This document shows, in pieces, positions 52,605-60,395 of a stretch of 64,000 nucleotides of DNA. This DNA is from CAZCAC01 sp964496575 (GTDB lineage: Bacteria > Planctomycetota > UBA1135 > GCA-002686595), in contig CAZCAC010000025.1 in the NCBI GenBank assembly GCA_964496575.1, positions 18,777 to 82,776 of the forward strand, in the 5' to 3' direction. The stretch's first letter is position 1, and the number at the start of each line of letters is the position of its first letter. Below the pieces are notes generated by a model that worked only from the letters and a program-made list of their open reading frames with translations, was not told the origin of the DNA and searched no databases. Position numbers and translations under genes: made by a program.

Positions 52605-54248
52605 TCACGGCGTCCACGTCACGGTGTACCCGTTGGAGGTGTTGAATCCGTTGCCGCAGGGCAGGCCGGTCGAGTCGCGGTACCAGGTCTGATAGCAGAC
52701 CGTCTGCCCGGGGATGATGCCGCCCCCGGTGACCAGTGAAACGCCTCTGGTGGATGCGCACCCGGTCGTTCCGTGCGCTCCGGACAGCTGCTCGACGTGG
52801 AGGTACACCGCCGGCGATCCAACCGCGACGCGCAGGCCGTCTCCGAACGTGGCGGGAGTGCCGGCCACGTTCGGCGCCTGGTACCAGAGCATGAAGTTGC
52901 CCGCTTCCTGATCGCAGGCGGTGAGGACGAGATCGTCCGCCGCGACGCTCGCGCTGCCGCTCGCGCGCAACAGCGCCCCACCGGAGCTGACCCCGCTCGC
53001 GCACCCCGCGATCCCGTTGCTGCCGTCGTTGTCGTTGCCGCAGGGGCAGCCGCTGTCCCCGTTCCCGACGCTCGTCCCCGGCTCGGCGGCGAGGAAGACG
53101 TACGCGGCGCCCGAGTCGGTGCCCAGGGCATCCGCGAAGGGCGAGCCGGCGACCACGAGGCCGCTGTCGATCGCGACGCTCGAGCCGAACTTGTTCCAGC
53201 CCGCCACGTCCGAGGGGACGAGCTTGGCGAGCTCGGCTCCGGTCTGAGCGTCGAAGAGGTAGGCGGAACCGGCAACCGGTCCGTTCAGGGGGTCGCGGAA
53301 CGCGCCGAGGATCGCCAGGTGACCGTCGAGCGAGACGCTGCAGCCGAAGTCCTTGCCCGGCCCGTCGGAGGGGGTGAGCTGTCGCAGCTCCTGGAAGGTC
53401 GCCGCGCTGAACACGAACACGGTGTCGTCTCTCGGGGCCCCGACGAGCGCGAGGTCGCCGGCGAGCGCGACCGAAGCGCCGAACTCGGCGTCCGCGCTCC
53501 CGCTGGAGGGGACGAGCTTCGCGAGCTGCTGCCCGGTCGTCACATCGAACAGATAGGCAGAGCCGGAGCCCAGGCCGTAGATGTCATCCTCCAGCGCGCC
53601 CACCAGCGCGAGGCGCTGATCGGCCGAGAGCGCGACGCTGCAGCCGAACTCGTCGTGGTGCGTTCCGTCGGTGGCGACGAGCTTGACGAGCTCCTGGCCG
53701 GTATTCGCGTTGAAGAGATACGCGGCACCGGAGTGCGTGCCGTGGTCGGAGTCGTAGGTGGCGCCGATGAGCGCGAGAGGCCCGTCGATCGCGACGCTGA
53801 AACCGAAGCGGTCACCCGCCTGACCATCGGAGGGGAGGAGCTTGGCGAGCGGCAGCCCCGTCACCGCGTCGAAGAGGTACGCCGCGCCCGATTCGACCCC
53901 GCCCCCGTCGGCGAAGGCCGCGCCGACGAGCGCCAGACCTCCGTCGAGGGCGACGCTGCCCCCGAACTGGTCCCCGGCCGCTCCGTCGGCGGCGACGAGC
54001 ACGAACATCGTCTCCCCGCTGGTCGCGTCGATGATCGCGGCGGATCCCGAAATCGCTCCCTGCTCGTCGTCCCCCGGCGATCCGACGAGCGCCACCCCGC
54101 CCTCGAGCGCGACGCTCGTGCCGGCCCAGTCGACCGGGGCACCCCCGGCCGGGGTGAGCTTGAGGAGCTCGTCCTCGGTCGCCGCCGCAGAGAGCGACAG
54201 CAGGAGGAGCGCGAGAGGGAAGAGGTGCAGGTTGCCGGGAATCCTCAT
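52605..54248 (-). CDS. Secreted FG-GAP-repeat protein with planctomycetal C-terminal domain
   Basis: A 547-aa exported protein with signal peptide FPLALLLLSLSAAAT. It has seven FG-GAP propeller repeats of about 52 aa, with cores like FGGSVALDGGLALVGAAFAD alternating with SGAAYLFDAVTG. The shared C-terminal domain (about 392-547) has GCPCGNDNDGS, FGDGLRVAVGS (the usual RC replaced by RV), CYQTWYRD and PCGNGFNTSNGY. The start ATG is preceded by AGGAAG. It closely resembles 30567-32294 in organisation. Its function is unknown, probably a surface propeller. Confidence 0.82.
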   Translation of the reverse strand: MRIPGNLHLFPLALLLLSLSAAATEDELLKLTPAGGAPVDWAGTSVALEGGVALVGSPGDDEQGAISGSAAIIDATSGETMFVLVAADGAAGDQFGGSVALDGGLALVGAAFADGGGVESGAAYLFDAVTGLPLAKLLPSDGQAGDRFGFSVAIDGPLALIGATYDSDHGTHSGAAYLFNANTGQELVKLVATDGTHHDEFGCSVALSADQRLALVGALEDDIYGLGSGSAYLFDVTTGQQLAKLVPSSGSADAEFGASVALAGDLALVGAPRDDTVFVFSAATFQELRQLTPSDGPGKDFGCSVSLDGHLAILGAFRDPLNGPVAGSAYLFDAQTGAELAKLVPSDVAGWNKFGSSVAIDSGLVVAGSPFADALGTDSGAAYVFLAAEPGTSVGNGDSGCPCGNDNDGSNGIAGCASGVSSGGALLRASGSASVAADDLVLTACDQEAGNFMLWYQAPNVAGTPATFGDGLRVAVGSPAVYLHVEQLSGAHGTTGCASTRGVSLVTGGGIIPGQTVCYQTWYRDSTGLPCGNGFNTSNGYTVTWTP

Positions 54249-54535
54249 TGCAACTTCCTAAATCGGGATCATCGAGCCGGAGGCGGACTACCCCAGGAGA
54301 CCCTCTGACGGCGGATTTTGGGGTAGAAAACCGCGATTCAAGCCTGGTGGGACACTCTCCCCCGGGACCGGGAACCCCCTCGACCACGTGGTTTCCAAGA
54401 GCTCGGCGGTGGCCGGTCGGTCGAAGTAGCTCGGACGGGTGTACGACGCCGTATCGGTGCCGCCGATTCGAGCGTCCCGATTCGCGCCGAATGAATCCGG
54501 AGCCGGGAGTATCGGGCGCCCGGGGGGAACCAACG

Positions 54536-54733
54536 ATGACGAGAAGAGTGGCCAGGAGTCGGATCCAGCCGGCATTCATCGCGAAGCTGATCGCGCTGGG
54601 CATCGTGCTGGCCGGCGCCGCCGAGCTGGGCTCGACGATCCTGCGGCTGACCCGGGAGGCGGGAGCTCCGATCACCGCACACCTCGCGCTCGGTATCGGG
54701 GTCGGCGTGCTGCTGATCGGCGGGTTGCGCTAA
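54536..54733 (+). CDS. Small membrane protein, possibly 5' half of a broken gene
   Basis: A 65-aa product with two hydrophobic segments (FIAKLIALGIVLAGAAEL and AHLALGIGVGVLLIGGL), ending at a TAA (54731-54733). After the TAA the same frame stays open as WPGIALAGLFRVTWWLL and continues through more membrane segments. The stop may therefore have split a larger membrane protein. I do not recognise a family. No strong ribosome site was found before the ATG at 54536. Confidence 0.5.
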   Translation: MTRRVARSRIQPAFIAKLIALGIVLAGAAELGSTILRLTREAGAPITAHLALGIGVGVLLIGGLR

Positions 54734-54757
54734 TGGCCGGGGATCGCTCTCGCGGGG

Positions 54758-55216
54758 TTGTTTCGTGTGACCTGGTGGCTCCTCACCGACCCGAGCTGGA
54801 TCGAGGAAGAGCCGAGCGGCCCGTGGATAGAAGTGGTCGCCATCGCCTTCGTCATCTCCTGCAGGCTGCTGGCCGAGGTCCTGCTCACCTGCTGGGTCGT
54901 CCGTCACCTCACGCGGAGGAGCCCCCGCGCGCGGGTCTCGTCACGAGGCGGAAAGGTGAGGATGCTCGTCGCCCTCCTGGCCGCCGCCCCCGTGGCGGCG
55001 ACGATCGTGGTCATGCTGATGCCCGTCTTCTACTACTATCCCGTCGAGTCGGAAGAGATGTGGAGCATCTGGCTCCATCAGTCCCTCAACAACTTCCTGG
55101 GCACCGTCCTGCTGGTGCCGGTAATCGCATGGTTCGGTATCGTTCAGGGCGCCAGGGCGGATAGGATCCGGGAGGAGGGTACCGGCGGACCCAGACGACC
55201 GAGGAGGTCGGTGAAG
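54758..55216 (+). pseudogene. Membrane-protein segment between a TAA and a nested lipoprotein start
   Basis: In the same frame as the preceding small ORF, this segment encodes hydrophobic stretches (VVAIAFVISCRLLAEVLLTCW; MLVALLAAAPVAATIVVMLM; FLGTVLLVPVIAWFGIVQG) and a charged tail. The only possible starts are weak (TTG at 54758 or GTG 54767). It has no stop of its own and runs directly into the lipoprotein gene. It is either a membrane protein whose 5' part is cut off by the TAA, or a translational fusion. The family is unknown. Confidence 0.4.
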
Positions 55217-55624
55217 ATGAAGACTCTCAACACGACGGTTCTCCTGCTCGCGGGCCTCCTGGCCTCGTGCAGCGACGAAGGGGTCGACGCCGCCCGCGAG
55301 AAGACGCAGGAGCTGGTCGACCAGGGATTCGAGCTGTTCGAGGAGCAGCAAGAAGAGGTGACCGAGTCGCTCCGGCAATCGCTCGAGGAGCTGCAGCAGC
55401 GGACCGGCGAGCTACGCGAGGCCGCGACGCGCGAGACCGGAGAGGCTCGCGAGAAGTTGCAGCACAAGCTGGAGGAGCTGGAACCCTACGAGGAGAAGCT
55501 TCGCGCGAAGCTCGAAGAGGCGATGGACGCCAGCCAGGAGGTCTGGGCGACGATCGAGAAGGAAGCGGCCGAGCTCCAGGAGCGCTCGAGGAACGCCTGG
55601 GAAGCCTTCCGCGAGGATCCCTGA
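55217..55624 (+). CDS. Coiled-coil lipoprotein
   Basis: A 135-aa exported lipoprotein: MKTLNTTVLLLAGLLASC with the lipobox LASC (C18). A long, highly charged Glu/Gln-rich helix (about 25-130) follows, with heptad-like spacing, for example ESLRQSLEELQQRTGELREA and EKLQHKLEELEPYEEKL. The start ATG at 55217 is supported by GAGGAGG 9 nt upstream, although the frame is open further 5'. A periplasmic coiled-coil spacer or tether, Lpp-like in concept, is possible. No homologue is recognised. Confidence 0.7.
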   Translation: MKTLNTTVLLLAGLLASCSDEGVDAAREKTQELVDQGFELFEEQQEEVTESLRQSLEELQQRTGELREAATRETGEAREKLQHKLEELEPYEEKLRAKLEEAMDASQEVWATIEKEAAELQERSRNAWEAFREDP

Positions 55625-55659
55625 TCCACTCGAGGCCGGCTTCTGCGCCCCGCCGCCGA

Positions 55660-55788
55660 CCGTAGCGCGGGCTGGCGCCCGCAACCCAACCGGTCAATAG
55701 ACCGTTCGGATCACGATTCTTGAGAGCTTCGATGCCCTCCCGGCCTGCTTTCTGCGCGCAGCGCGCAGAAACCGACTCCGAGTAGATC
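55660..55788. repeat. Inverted copy of the 14-kb intergenic repeat
   Basis: It contains, in reverse orientation, the GCGGGC-type hairpin (55675-55683), the segment complementary to GATCACGATTCTTGAGAGC with GATGCCC (55709-55738) and the hairpin TCTGCGCGCAGCGCGCAGA (55751-55769). CGACTCCGAGTAGATC follows. Nearly the whole unit at 14094-14276 is matched. It sits between convergent genes (lipoprotein and HEAT-VWA) and touches the stop of the latter. Confidence 0.85.
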
Positions 55789-57676
55789 AGAGCTGCCGGT
55801 ACTCCCCGCCGGTCTCCGCCGCGATCCGCTCGAGCAGCTTCGAGTAGCCGATCACCGAGACGGTGTGGACGACGACCGTTCGCATCTCGAGCTCGACCCG
55901 GAGCGAGTCGAGGACCGCGCGGGTGCTGGTCACCGGCCCGACCGTCGGCCGGCCGTCGGTGAGGAGCACCACCATCTCGACGTTCGGGTCGCGAAGGGCC
56001 ATCATCAACCCGGCGTGGAGGTTCGTTCCCGCGCCGGAGTACGGGCGCCTGCCGAGGGAGCGGAGCAGGCGCTTCCGCGCGTCGCCCTCCAGGGGCGCGA
56101 GCTGCCGGCTCCACGCGCGGGCGGACTCCGCGAACACGACGAGGTTCAGGAGCGTGCCGTCGGGCAGGTCGCCGAGGGACTGCGCCAGCTCGTCGCGGAC
56201 CCACTGGAAGCGGGTCGCGCCGCCTCGGTACGACTCGTCCATCGACCCGCTCCGGTCGAGCACGAACACCACCCGATCGCTGCGGATCGGGACGCCGCAG
56301 AACTCCGCGTGTGTCGGGCCCTCCGCGCTCGACGTCGCGCGCGCGTCGCGAGCCGCCTTCGCCTCGGCGAGCGTCGGCAGGTCGAAACCCTCCCCCTCCG
56401 CTTCCCACCACCGGCGCCACCGCGTGCCCATACCGTGGTCGAGGCCGGTCAGGAGCACCAGGGCCTCGTGCGCGCGGGTGCGCAGCCGGCGGCTGTCACT
56501 CTCGAGCCGATCGATCAGCGCGGGGATCGCCTCGGGGAGGCGCAGCTCCAGGACCGCGCCGATCGCGGCGTGGCGCACCTCGGGGTGGACGTCCCGGAGC
56601 ATCTCGACGAGTCGCCCGCGCGCTTCCACCTCGTGCAGCCAGGCGAGGACGGTCGTCGCCCCGACGCGCAGCTCGAATCGATCGTCCTCTCCCGCCTCGA
56701 AGGCGAGCTTCCGCAGCTCGTCGGTCTCTCCCGCGGCGCGCAGCGCGCGAGCCAGCGCCACCAGCGCTGCGTGCCGCACCGCCCGGCGGTTCTTCTTCTT
56801 GCTCCGGACGATCCTCGCGAGCTCTCGTTCGTGCCCGGTCACGCCGCGGGTGTCGAGACCCTCCACGGCGATTCGCTGGAGGCGCGGCGAGTCGCTGCCG
56901 AGCTGCCTCTCGAGCAGCTCGTTCACCTTCTTTCCCGGGTGGATCCACAGCGCCTGGAGCGCCATCGCCCGCACGTCCTCCTCCACGCGACGGTCCTCGA
57001 CGACCCTGGCCAGGGGCTTCGCGGCGATCGCCTCCGGAAAGGTCCGCAGGACTCGGACACCCTCCTCGAAGCTCCCCGACACGTCGGGGCGGTAGTGCGC
57101 GAGCAGGAGCTCGAACGCCTCCTTCGTCCCCTCCTTCTCCAGCTTCGCCAGCAGCCCGCCGATCGCGAGCTGCCGGACGACGGCGTCGCGGTGGTCGCGG
57201 AGGAGCTCGTCGAGGATCGAGACGGCGTGTTCGCCGAAGGTCCGGAGGGTACGGGTCGCCGTCCGCGGAACGCGATGGCTCCCCTCCATCGCCTCGAACC
57301 GCATCCGCTCCGTCCGCTTCCGCGGATCGACCTCGACGTGTGCGTCGGAGCGCCCCCAGACGAGGTTCTCCAGCTCCATCAGCGCCTCCAGTCGCCGGAC
57401 CTTGTCCTCGTCGAAGTGTCGGAGCGCCCAGACGATGTGCTCGGTCACGGTCGGCCGCGTCACCGCCCGCAGGCAGCGCTTCAACGCGGCCATCGCCTCG
57501 ACGTCGGCGGGCTCGGCGATCGCCTCGAACAGCTCGGCGGTCGCGGAATTCGGGTCGTCGAGGACCTCGTCGAGAAGGTCGGCGGTGGGCCGGCCCTGCG
57601 GCGAGCCGAGCGGCGCGAGGAGGAGGATCGCCAGGGCGAGTATCGGGAATCGGCTCAAGTGAGGAGCGGGGGTCAC
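55787..57676 (-). CDS. Exported HEAT-repeat/von Willebrand A domain protein
   Basis: A 629-aa protein with signal peptide FPILALAILLLAPLGSPQ. HEAT repeats span about 60-400 (VVRQLAIGGLLAKLEKE, VRHAALVALARALRA, EVRHAAIGAVLEL). The linker ALVLLTGLDHGMGTRWRRWW and the VWA domain (about 468-629) follow. The metal site is complete: VLDRSGSM (D474), the Thr in SGAGTNLHAGL and the Asp in LLTDGRPT. It has the same order as 17438-19246 and even shares LLTGLDHG before the tryptophan tail, so the two are paralogues. It probably mediates cation-dependent protein contacts in the periplasm. Confidence 0.8.
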   Translation of the reverse strand: MTPAPHLSRFPILALAILLLAPLGSPQGRPTADLLDEVLDDPNSATAELFEAIAEPADVEAMAALKRCLRAVTRPTVTEHIVWALRHFDEDKVRRLEALMELENLVWGRSDAHVEVDPRKRTERMRFEAMEGSHRVPRTATRTLRTFGEHAVSILDELLRDHRDAVVRQLAIGGLLAKLEKEGTKEAFELLLAHYRPDVSGSFEEGVRVLRTFPEAIAAKPLARVVEDRRVEEDVRAMALQALWIHPGKKVNELLERQLGSDSPRLQRIAVEGLDTRGVTGHERELARIVRSKKKNRRAVRHAALVALARALRAAGETDELRKLAFEAGEDDRFELRVGATTVLAWLHEVEARGRLVEMLRDVHPEVRHAAIGAVLELRLPEAIPALIDRLESDSRRLRTRAHEALVLLTGLDHGMGTRWRRWWEAEGEGFDLPTLAEAKAARDARATSSAEGPTHAEFCGVPIRSDRVVFVLDRSGSMDESYRGGATRFQWVRDELAQSLGDLPDGTLLNLVVFAESARAWSRQLAPLEGDARKRLLRSLGRRPYSGAGTNLHAGLMMALRDPNVEMVVLLTDGRPTVGPVTSTRAVLDSLRVELEMRTVVVHTVSVIGYSKLLERIAAETGGEYRQL

Positions 57677-57874
57677 GGATGGGCAACGGGGGGCCGGGGT
57701 GCTCTACCCGACCGCCGGAGACCGGTGATCGGACTTCGCGCTCAAATGTGGAGCCCCGGCCGATCGTGTCGAGGAAACCGGGGTCGAGGGCCGGAGGGGG
57801 CGGCCCGCGATCCGTCACCTCGAATCCCGGAGGACTCGTTCTACGGTCCGGACCCGGGAGATTACACTACCGCC

Positions 57875-58297
57875 ATGCCTACCGAAGCTGATAGCGCAGA
57901 ACCCCTCGCCGGCCGGCGCATCCTCGTGGTGGACGACGAGGAGGACGTGCGGATCTACATCACGACCCTGCTCGAGGATCACGGCGCGGAGACGCTGGAG
58001 GCCGGTGACGGAGCGGAGGCGATCACGGTCGCGCGCTCGGAGCAGCCGGACCTCATCACGCTCGACCTGTCGATGCCGGGCATGGACGGTACGGAGGCCT
58101 TCAAGACGATCCGCCAGGATCCGGCTCTCGAGCAGATCCCGATCTGCATCATCACCGGGCACCCCGAGTTTCGCCAGGTGATCTACCAGGGCACCGTCCG
58201 GCCGCCGGAGGGGTACATGGACAAGCCCCTGGATCCGAATCTCCTGCTTCAGAGCGTTCGGCGCATCCTGGAGACGGGCGCACATCACCGAGATTGA
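57875..58297 (+). CDS. Single-domain response regulator (CheY-like)
   Basis: A 140-aa receiver domain without an output domain. It has the acidic pair D20-D21 (VVDDEED), the phosphoacceptor D64 (TLDLSMPGMDG), a Thr in IITGHPE and the Lys in YMDKPL. The start is the ATG at 57875. The histidine-kinase-like gene begins 27 nt downstream, so they form a two-component pair. With no DNA-binding domain it probably acts by protein contact or in a phosphorelay. Its neighbour on the other side is a convergent hydrogenase cluster. Confidence 0.88.
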   Translation: MPTEADSAEPLAGRRILVVDDEEDVRIYITTLLEDHGAETLEAGDGAEAITVARSEQPDLITLDLSMPGMDGTEAFKTIRQDPALEQIPICIITGHPEFRQVIYQGTVRPPEGYMDKPLDPNLLLQSVRRILETGAHHRD

Positions 58298-58324
58298 GGG
58301 GAGCGTTCAACCGGGCGCGCACAG

Positions 58325-59785
58325 GTGTCGGACATGGACAGGCAGTTCAAGCAGTACTTCGACGAAGTACCTTGCTGCGCTTCGATTCACGATCGCGACC
58401 TGATCATCATCGATGGGAACGACCGTTTCCGCGAGATCTTCGGCAATCGCATCGGTGAGCCCTGCTATCGCGTGTACATGGGCCGGGACGAGATCTGCGA
58501 AGATTGTCCCGTGAAGAAGACCTTCGAGGACGGGCAGAGCCGCATCAGCCAGCGGACGCTCCTGAATCGCGAGGGTGGCGAGACCCACGCGCTCGTTCAC
58601 ATCGCGCCCATCCGCGACGAGCGGGGAGAGGTCGAAGCGGTGATGGAGATGCACACCGACTTCGGTGTGGTCAAGGAGCTCCAGCAGAAGCTCGAGACGA
58701 GCCGGGGGCGGCTGGCGCGACTCTTCGACATCGTGCCGTGCTACCTCTCCATCCAGGGCCCGGACCTGGTGATTCAGGACGCCAACCGCGCCTTCACCGA
58801 CGTCTTCGGCCCGGCCATCGGAGAGTCGTGCTACCGGGTCTTCAAGGGGCGCGAGACTCCGTGTCAGATCTGTCCTGCCATGGCGACCTTTCGAGACGGC
58901 AAGACGCGCGAGCACGAGGAGGTGCTCACGACCTCGGACAAGGGCAGGATCGATGTCCTCTGCACCACCGCGCCGATCCACGACCGCGAGGGCAACGTGG
59001 TCGCCGTGCTCGAGATGGCGACTGACATCTCGCAGGTCCGACGGCTGCGCGCGAAGCTCACCTCGATCGGTCTCCTGGTGGCCTCGCTCTCTCACCGGAT
59101 CAAGGGCCACCTGACCGGGCTGGATGGAGGCCTCTACCTGGTCAACTCGGGCTTCTCGCGGGGGGATTCCGATCGCGTGGAGCGCGGCTGGAAGATGGTC
59201 GAGCGGAACGTCTCGCGCATTCGCGCCACGGTGCTGGACATCCTCCACCACGCGAAGGACCGCGATCTGGATCTGGAGGAGATCGAGGCCACCGAGCTCC
59301 TCGAGGATGTCGTGGCGCTGCTCGGCAAGCGAGCCGGAGAGGTGGATGTCGCCGTCGAACTCGAGGCGCCGTGCGACGCCGTCGTCTTCTCCGGAGACCG
59401 GGAAGCGATCCGGGCGGCGCTGGCCAATGTCGTCGAGTACTCACTCGAATCCTGCCGCGCCGACCCCGACCAGCGGCACCACCGCCTGCGCGCCTCCGCT
59501 CACCGCGCCGATCCCTGGATGGAGTTTCGCTTCGAGGACGATGGGCCCCTCCCGGACGAGAACGTCCGGGAGGGGCTCTTCACGCCCAGCGCGGCGAGCG
59601 GGGAGGAGTCGGAGCCGAACCTCGCGCTGTTCGTGGCCAGCGAGGTCGTCAAGAAGCACGGCGGGCAGATCGATCTGCTTCCGAGGGAAGGTGGTGGCAA
59701 GCTCTTCCGCATCCTGCTCCCGATCGAGCCCCGACCCACGACCGAGCCCGGAGAGCCTCCGCCGCCCGTGGAGGGCATCGGCTGA
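58325..59785 (+). CDS. Double-PAS histidine kinase with Cys-rich PAS domains and degenerate ATPase domain
   Basis: A 486-aa cytoplasmic sensor. Two PAS domains each carry a Cys pattern: CYRVYMGRDEICEDCP in the first, CYRVFKGRETPCQICP in the second, suggesting metal, Fe-S or redox sensing. The dimerisation helix has SLSHRIKGHLTGLDGG with the phospho-His at about 257. The HATPase domain is recognisable, but the N box reads ALANVVEYSLESC. The second Mg-binding Asn (usual NAxDA) is Tyr372, and the G1 box is DDGPLP in place of a DxGxG form. Autokinase activity is therefore doubtful. The start is GTG 58325 or ATG 58334. Confidence 0.8.
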   Translation: MSDMDRQFKQYFDEVPCCASIHDRDLIIIDGNDRFREIFGNRIGEPCYRVYMGRDEICEDCPVKKTFEDGQSRISQRTLLNREGGETHALVHIAPIRDERGEVEAVMEMHTDFGVVKELQQKLETSRGRLARLFDIVPCYLSIQGPDLVIQDANRAFTDVFGPAIGESCYRVFKGRETPCQICPAMATFRDGKTREHEEVLTTSDKGRIDVLCTTAPIHDREGNVVAVLEMATDISQVRRLRAKLTSIGLLVASLSHRIKGHLTGLDGGLYLVNSGFSRGDSDRVERGWKMVERNVSRIRATVLDILHHAKDRDLDLEEIEATELLEDVVALLGKRAGEVDVAVELEAPCDAVVFSGDREAIRAALANVVEYSLESCRADPDQRHHRLRASAHRADPWMEFRFEDDGPLPDENVREGLFTPSAASGEESEPNLALFVASEVVKKHGGQIDLLPREGGGKLFRILLPIEPRPTTEPGEPPPPVEGIG

Positions 59786-59845
59786 CGCGATCGGGCGAGA
59801 TCGCGGGGGAGAGATACCGCGGGTCGATTCCTCCTCGCGGGTCCT

Positions 59846-59868
59846 AGGCGGGTCCGGGCGGCCCGCCT
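59846..59868. terminator. Hairpin between convergent kinase and hydrogenase protease genes
   Basis: AGGCGGG / CCCGCCT with a 9-nt loop, followed on the plus strand by TCCTGACC. It lies in the 103-bp convergent gap. There is no T-run, so support is structural only. Confidence 0.35.
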
Positions 59869-59888
59869 TCCTGACCAAGGGCCGAGGC

Positions 59889-60356
59889 CTACCTCCGGCG
59901 TTCTCCGTGGACCGCGGCGATGGTCTCACGGACGATGCGGAGGAGCTCGGGGAGGGCGGCACGCACGGGCTCCGACAACTCCATTCCGTAGTCGATGCAG
60001 GCCGGCTCCACGCCGAGGGCGATCACCGACGGTCGCTGGTCCTCCTCGATCATCGCCAGCGCGTCGAACAGGCCGATCTCGTGCGACGAGCCCACTGGAC
60101 GAGCAGGCGCTCTCGCCGGGTCCTGCCGATAGATCGTGCCGGGTGTCCCGCCGGCCTGCATCGCGTCCAGGGCGATGATCATCTCGCTCTCCTCCAGGTC
60201 GTCGAGTGCATCCAGCACCGCGGTCCCGACCTCGAGTAGCCTCGCCCCTGGAGGCGGATCGGCCTCCAGGGCGCGAACGGCGTGCACGCCCAGCCCGTCG
60301 TCACGCATGAGCAGGTTGCCCAGCCCGGCGACCAGCACTGTCGTCCGCGGAGACAC
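59889..60356 (-). CDS. [NiFe]-hydrogenase maturation endopeptidase
   Basis: A 155-aa HycI/HyaD-family protease that removes the C-terminal peptide of the hydrogenase large subunit after nickel insertion. Metal-binding and fold motifs are visible: GLGNLLMRDDGLGVHAVRAL, the Asp of IIALDAMQAGG and the His of SSHEIGLFDAL. The length is normal. It lies 39 nt after the large-subunit gene, last in the cluster, which fits a dedicated protease for that subunit. The start ATG at 60356 lacks a strong ribosome site. Confidence 0.9.
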   Translation of the reverse strand: MSPRTTVLVAGLGNLLMRDDGLGVHAVRALEADPPPGARLLEVGTAVLDALDDLEESEMIIALDAMQAGGTPGTIYRQDPARAPARPVGSSHEIGLFDALAMIEEDQRPSVIALGVEPACIDYGMELSEPVRAALPELLRIVRETIAAVHGERRR

Positions 60357-60395
60357 GGACCAGATCGTCCTCGAGAGCGGCGCCGTTGTCCGGCG

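Noticed and set aside
55865..57874. Long plus-strand extension upstream of the response regulator
   Set aside because: Antisense to the HEAT-VWA gene; the receiver domain begins right after the ATG at 57875.
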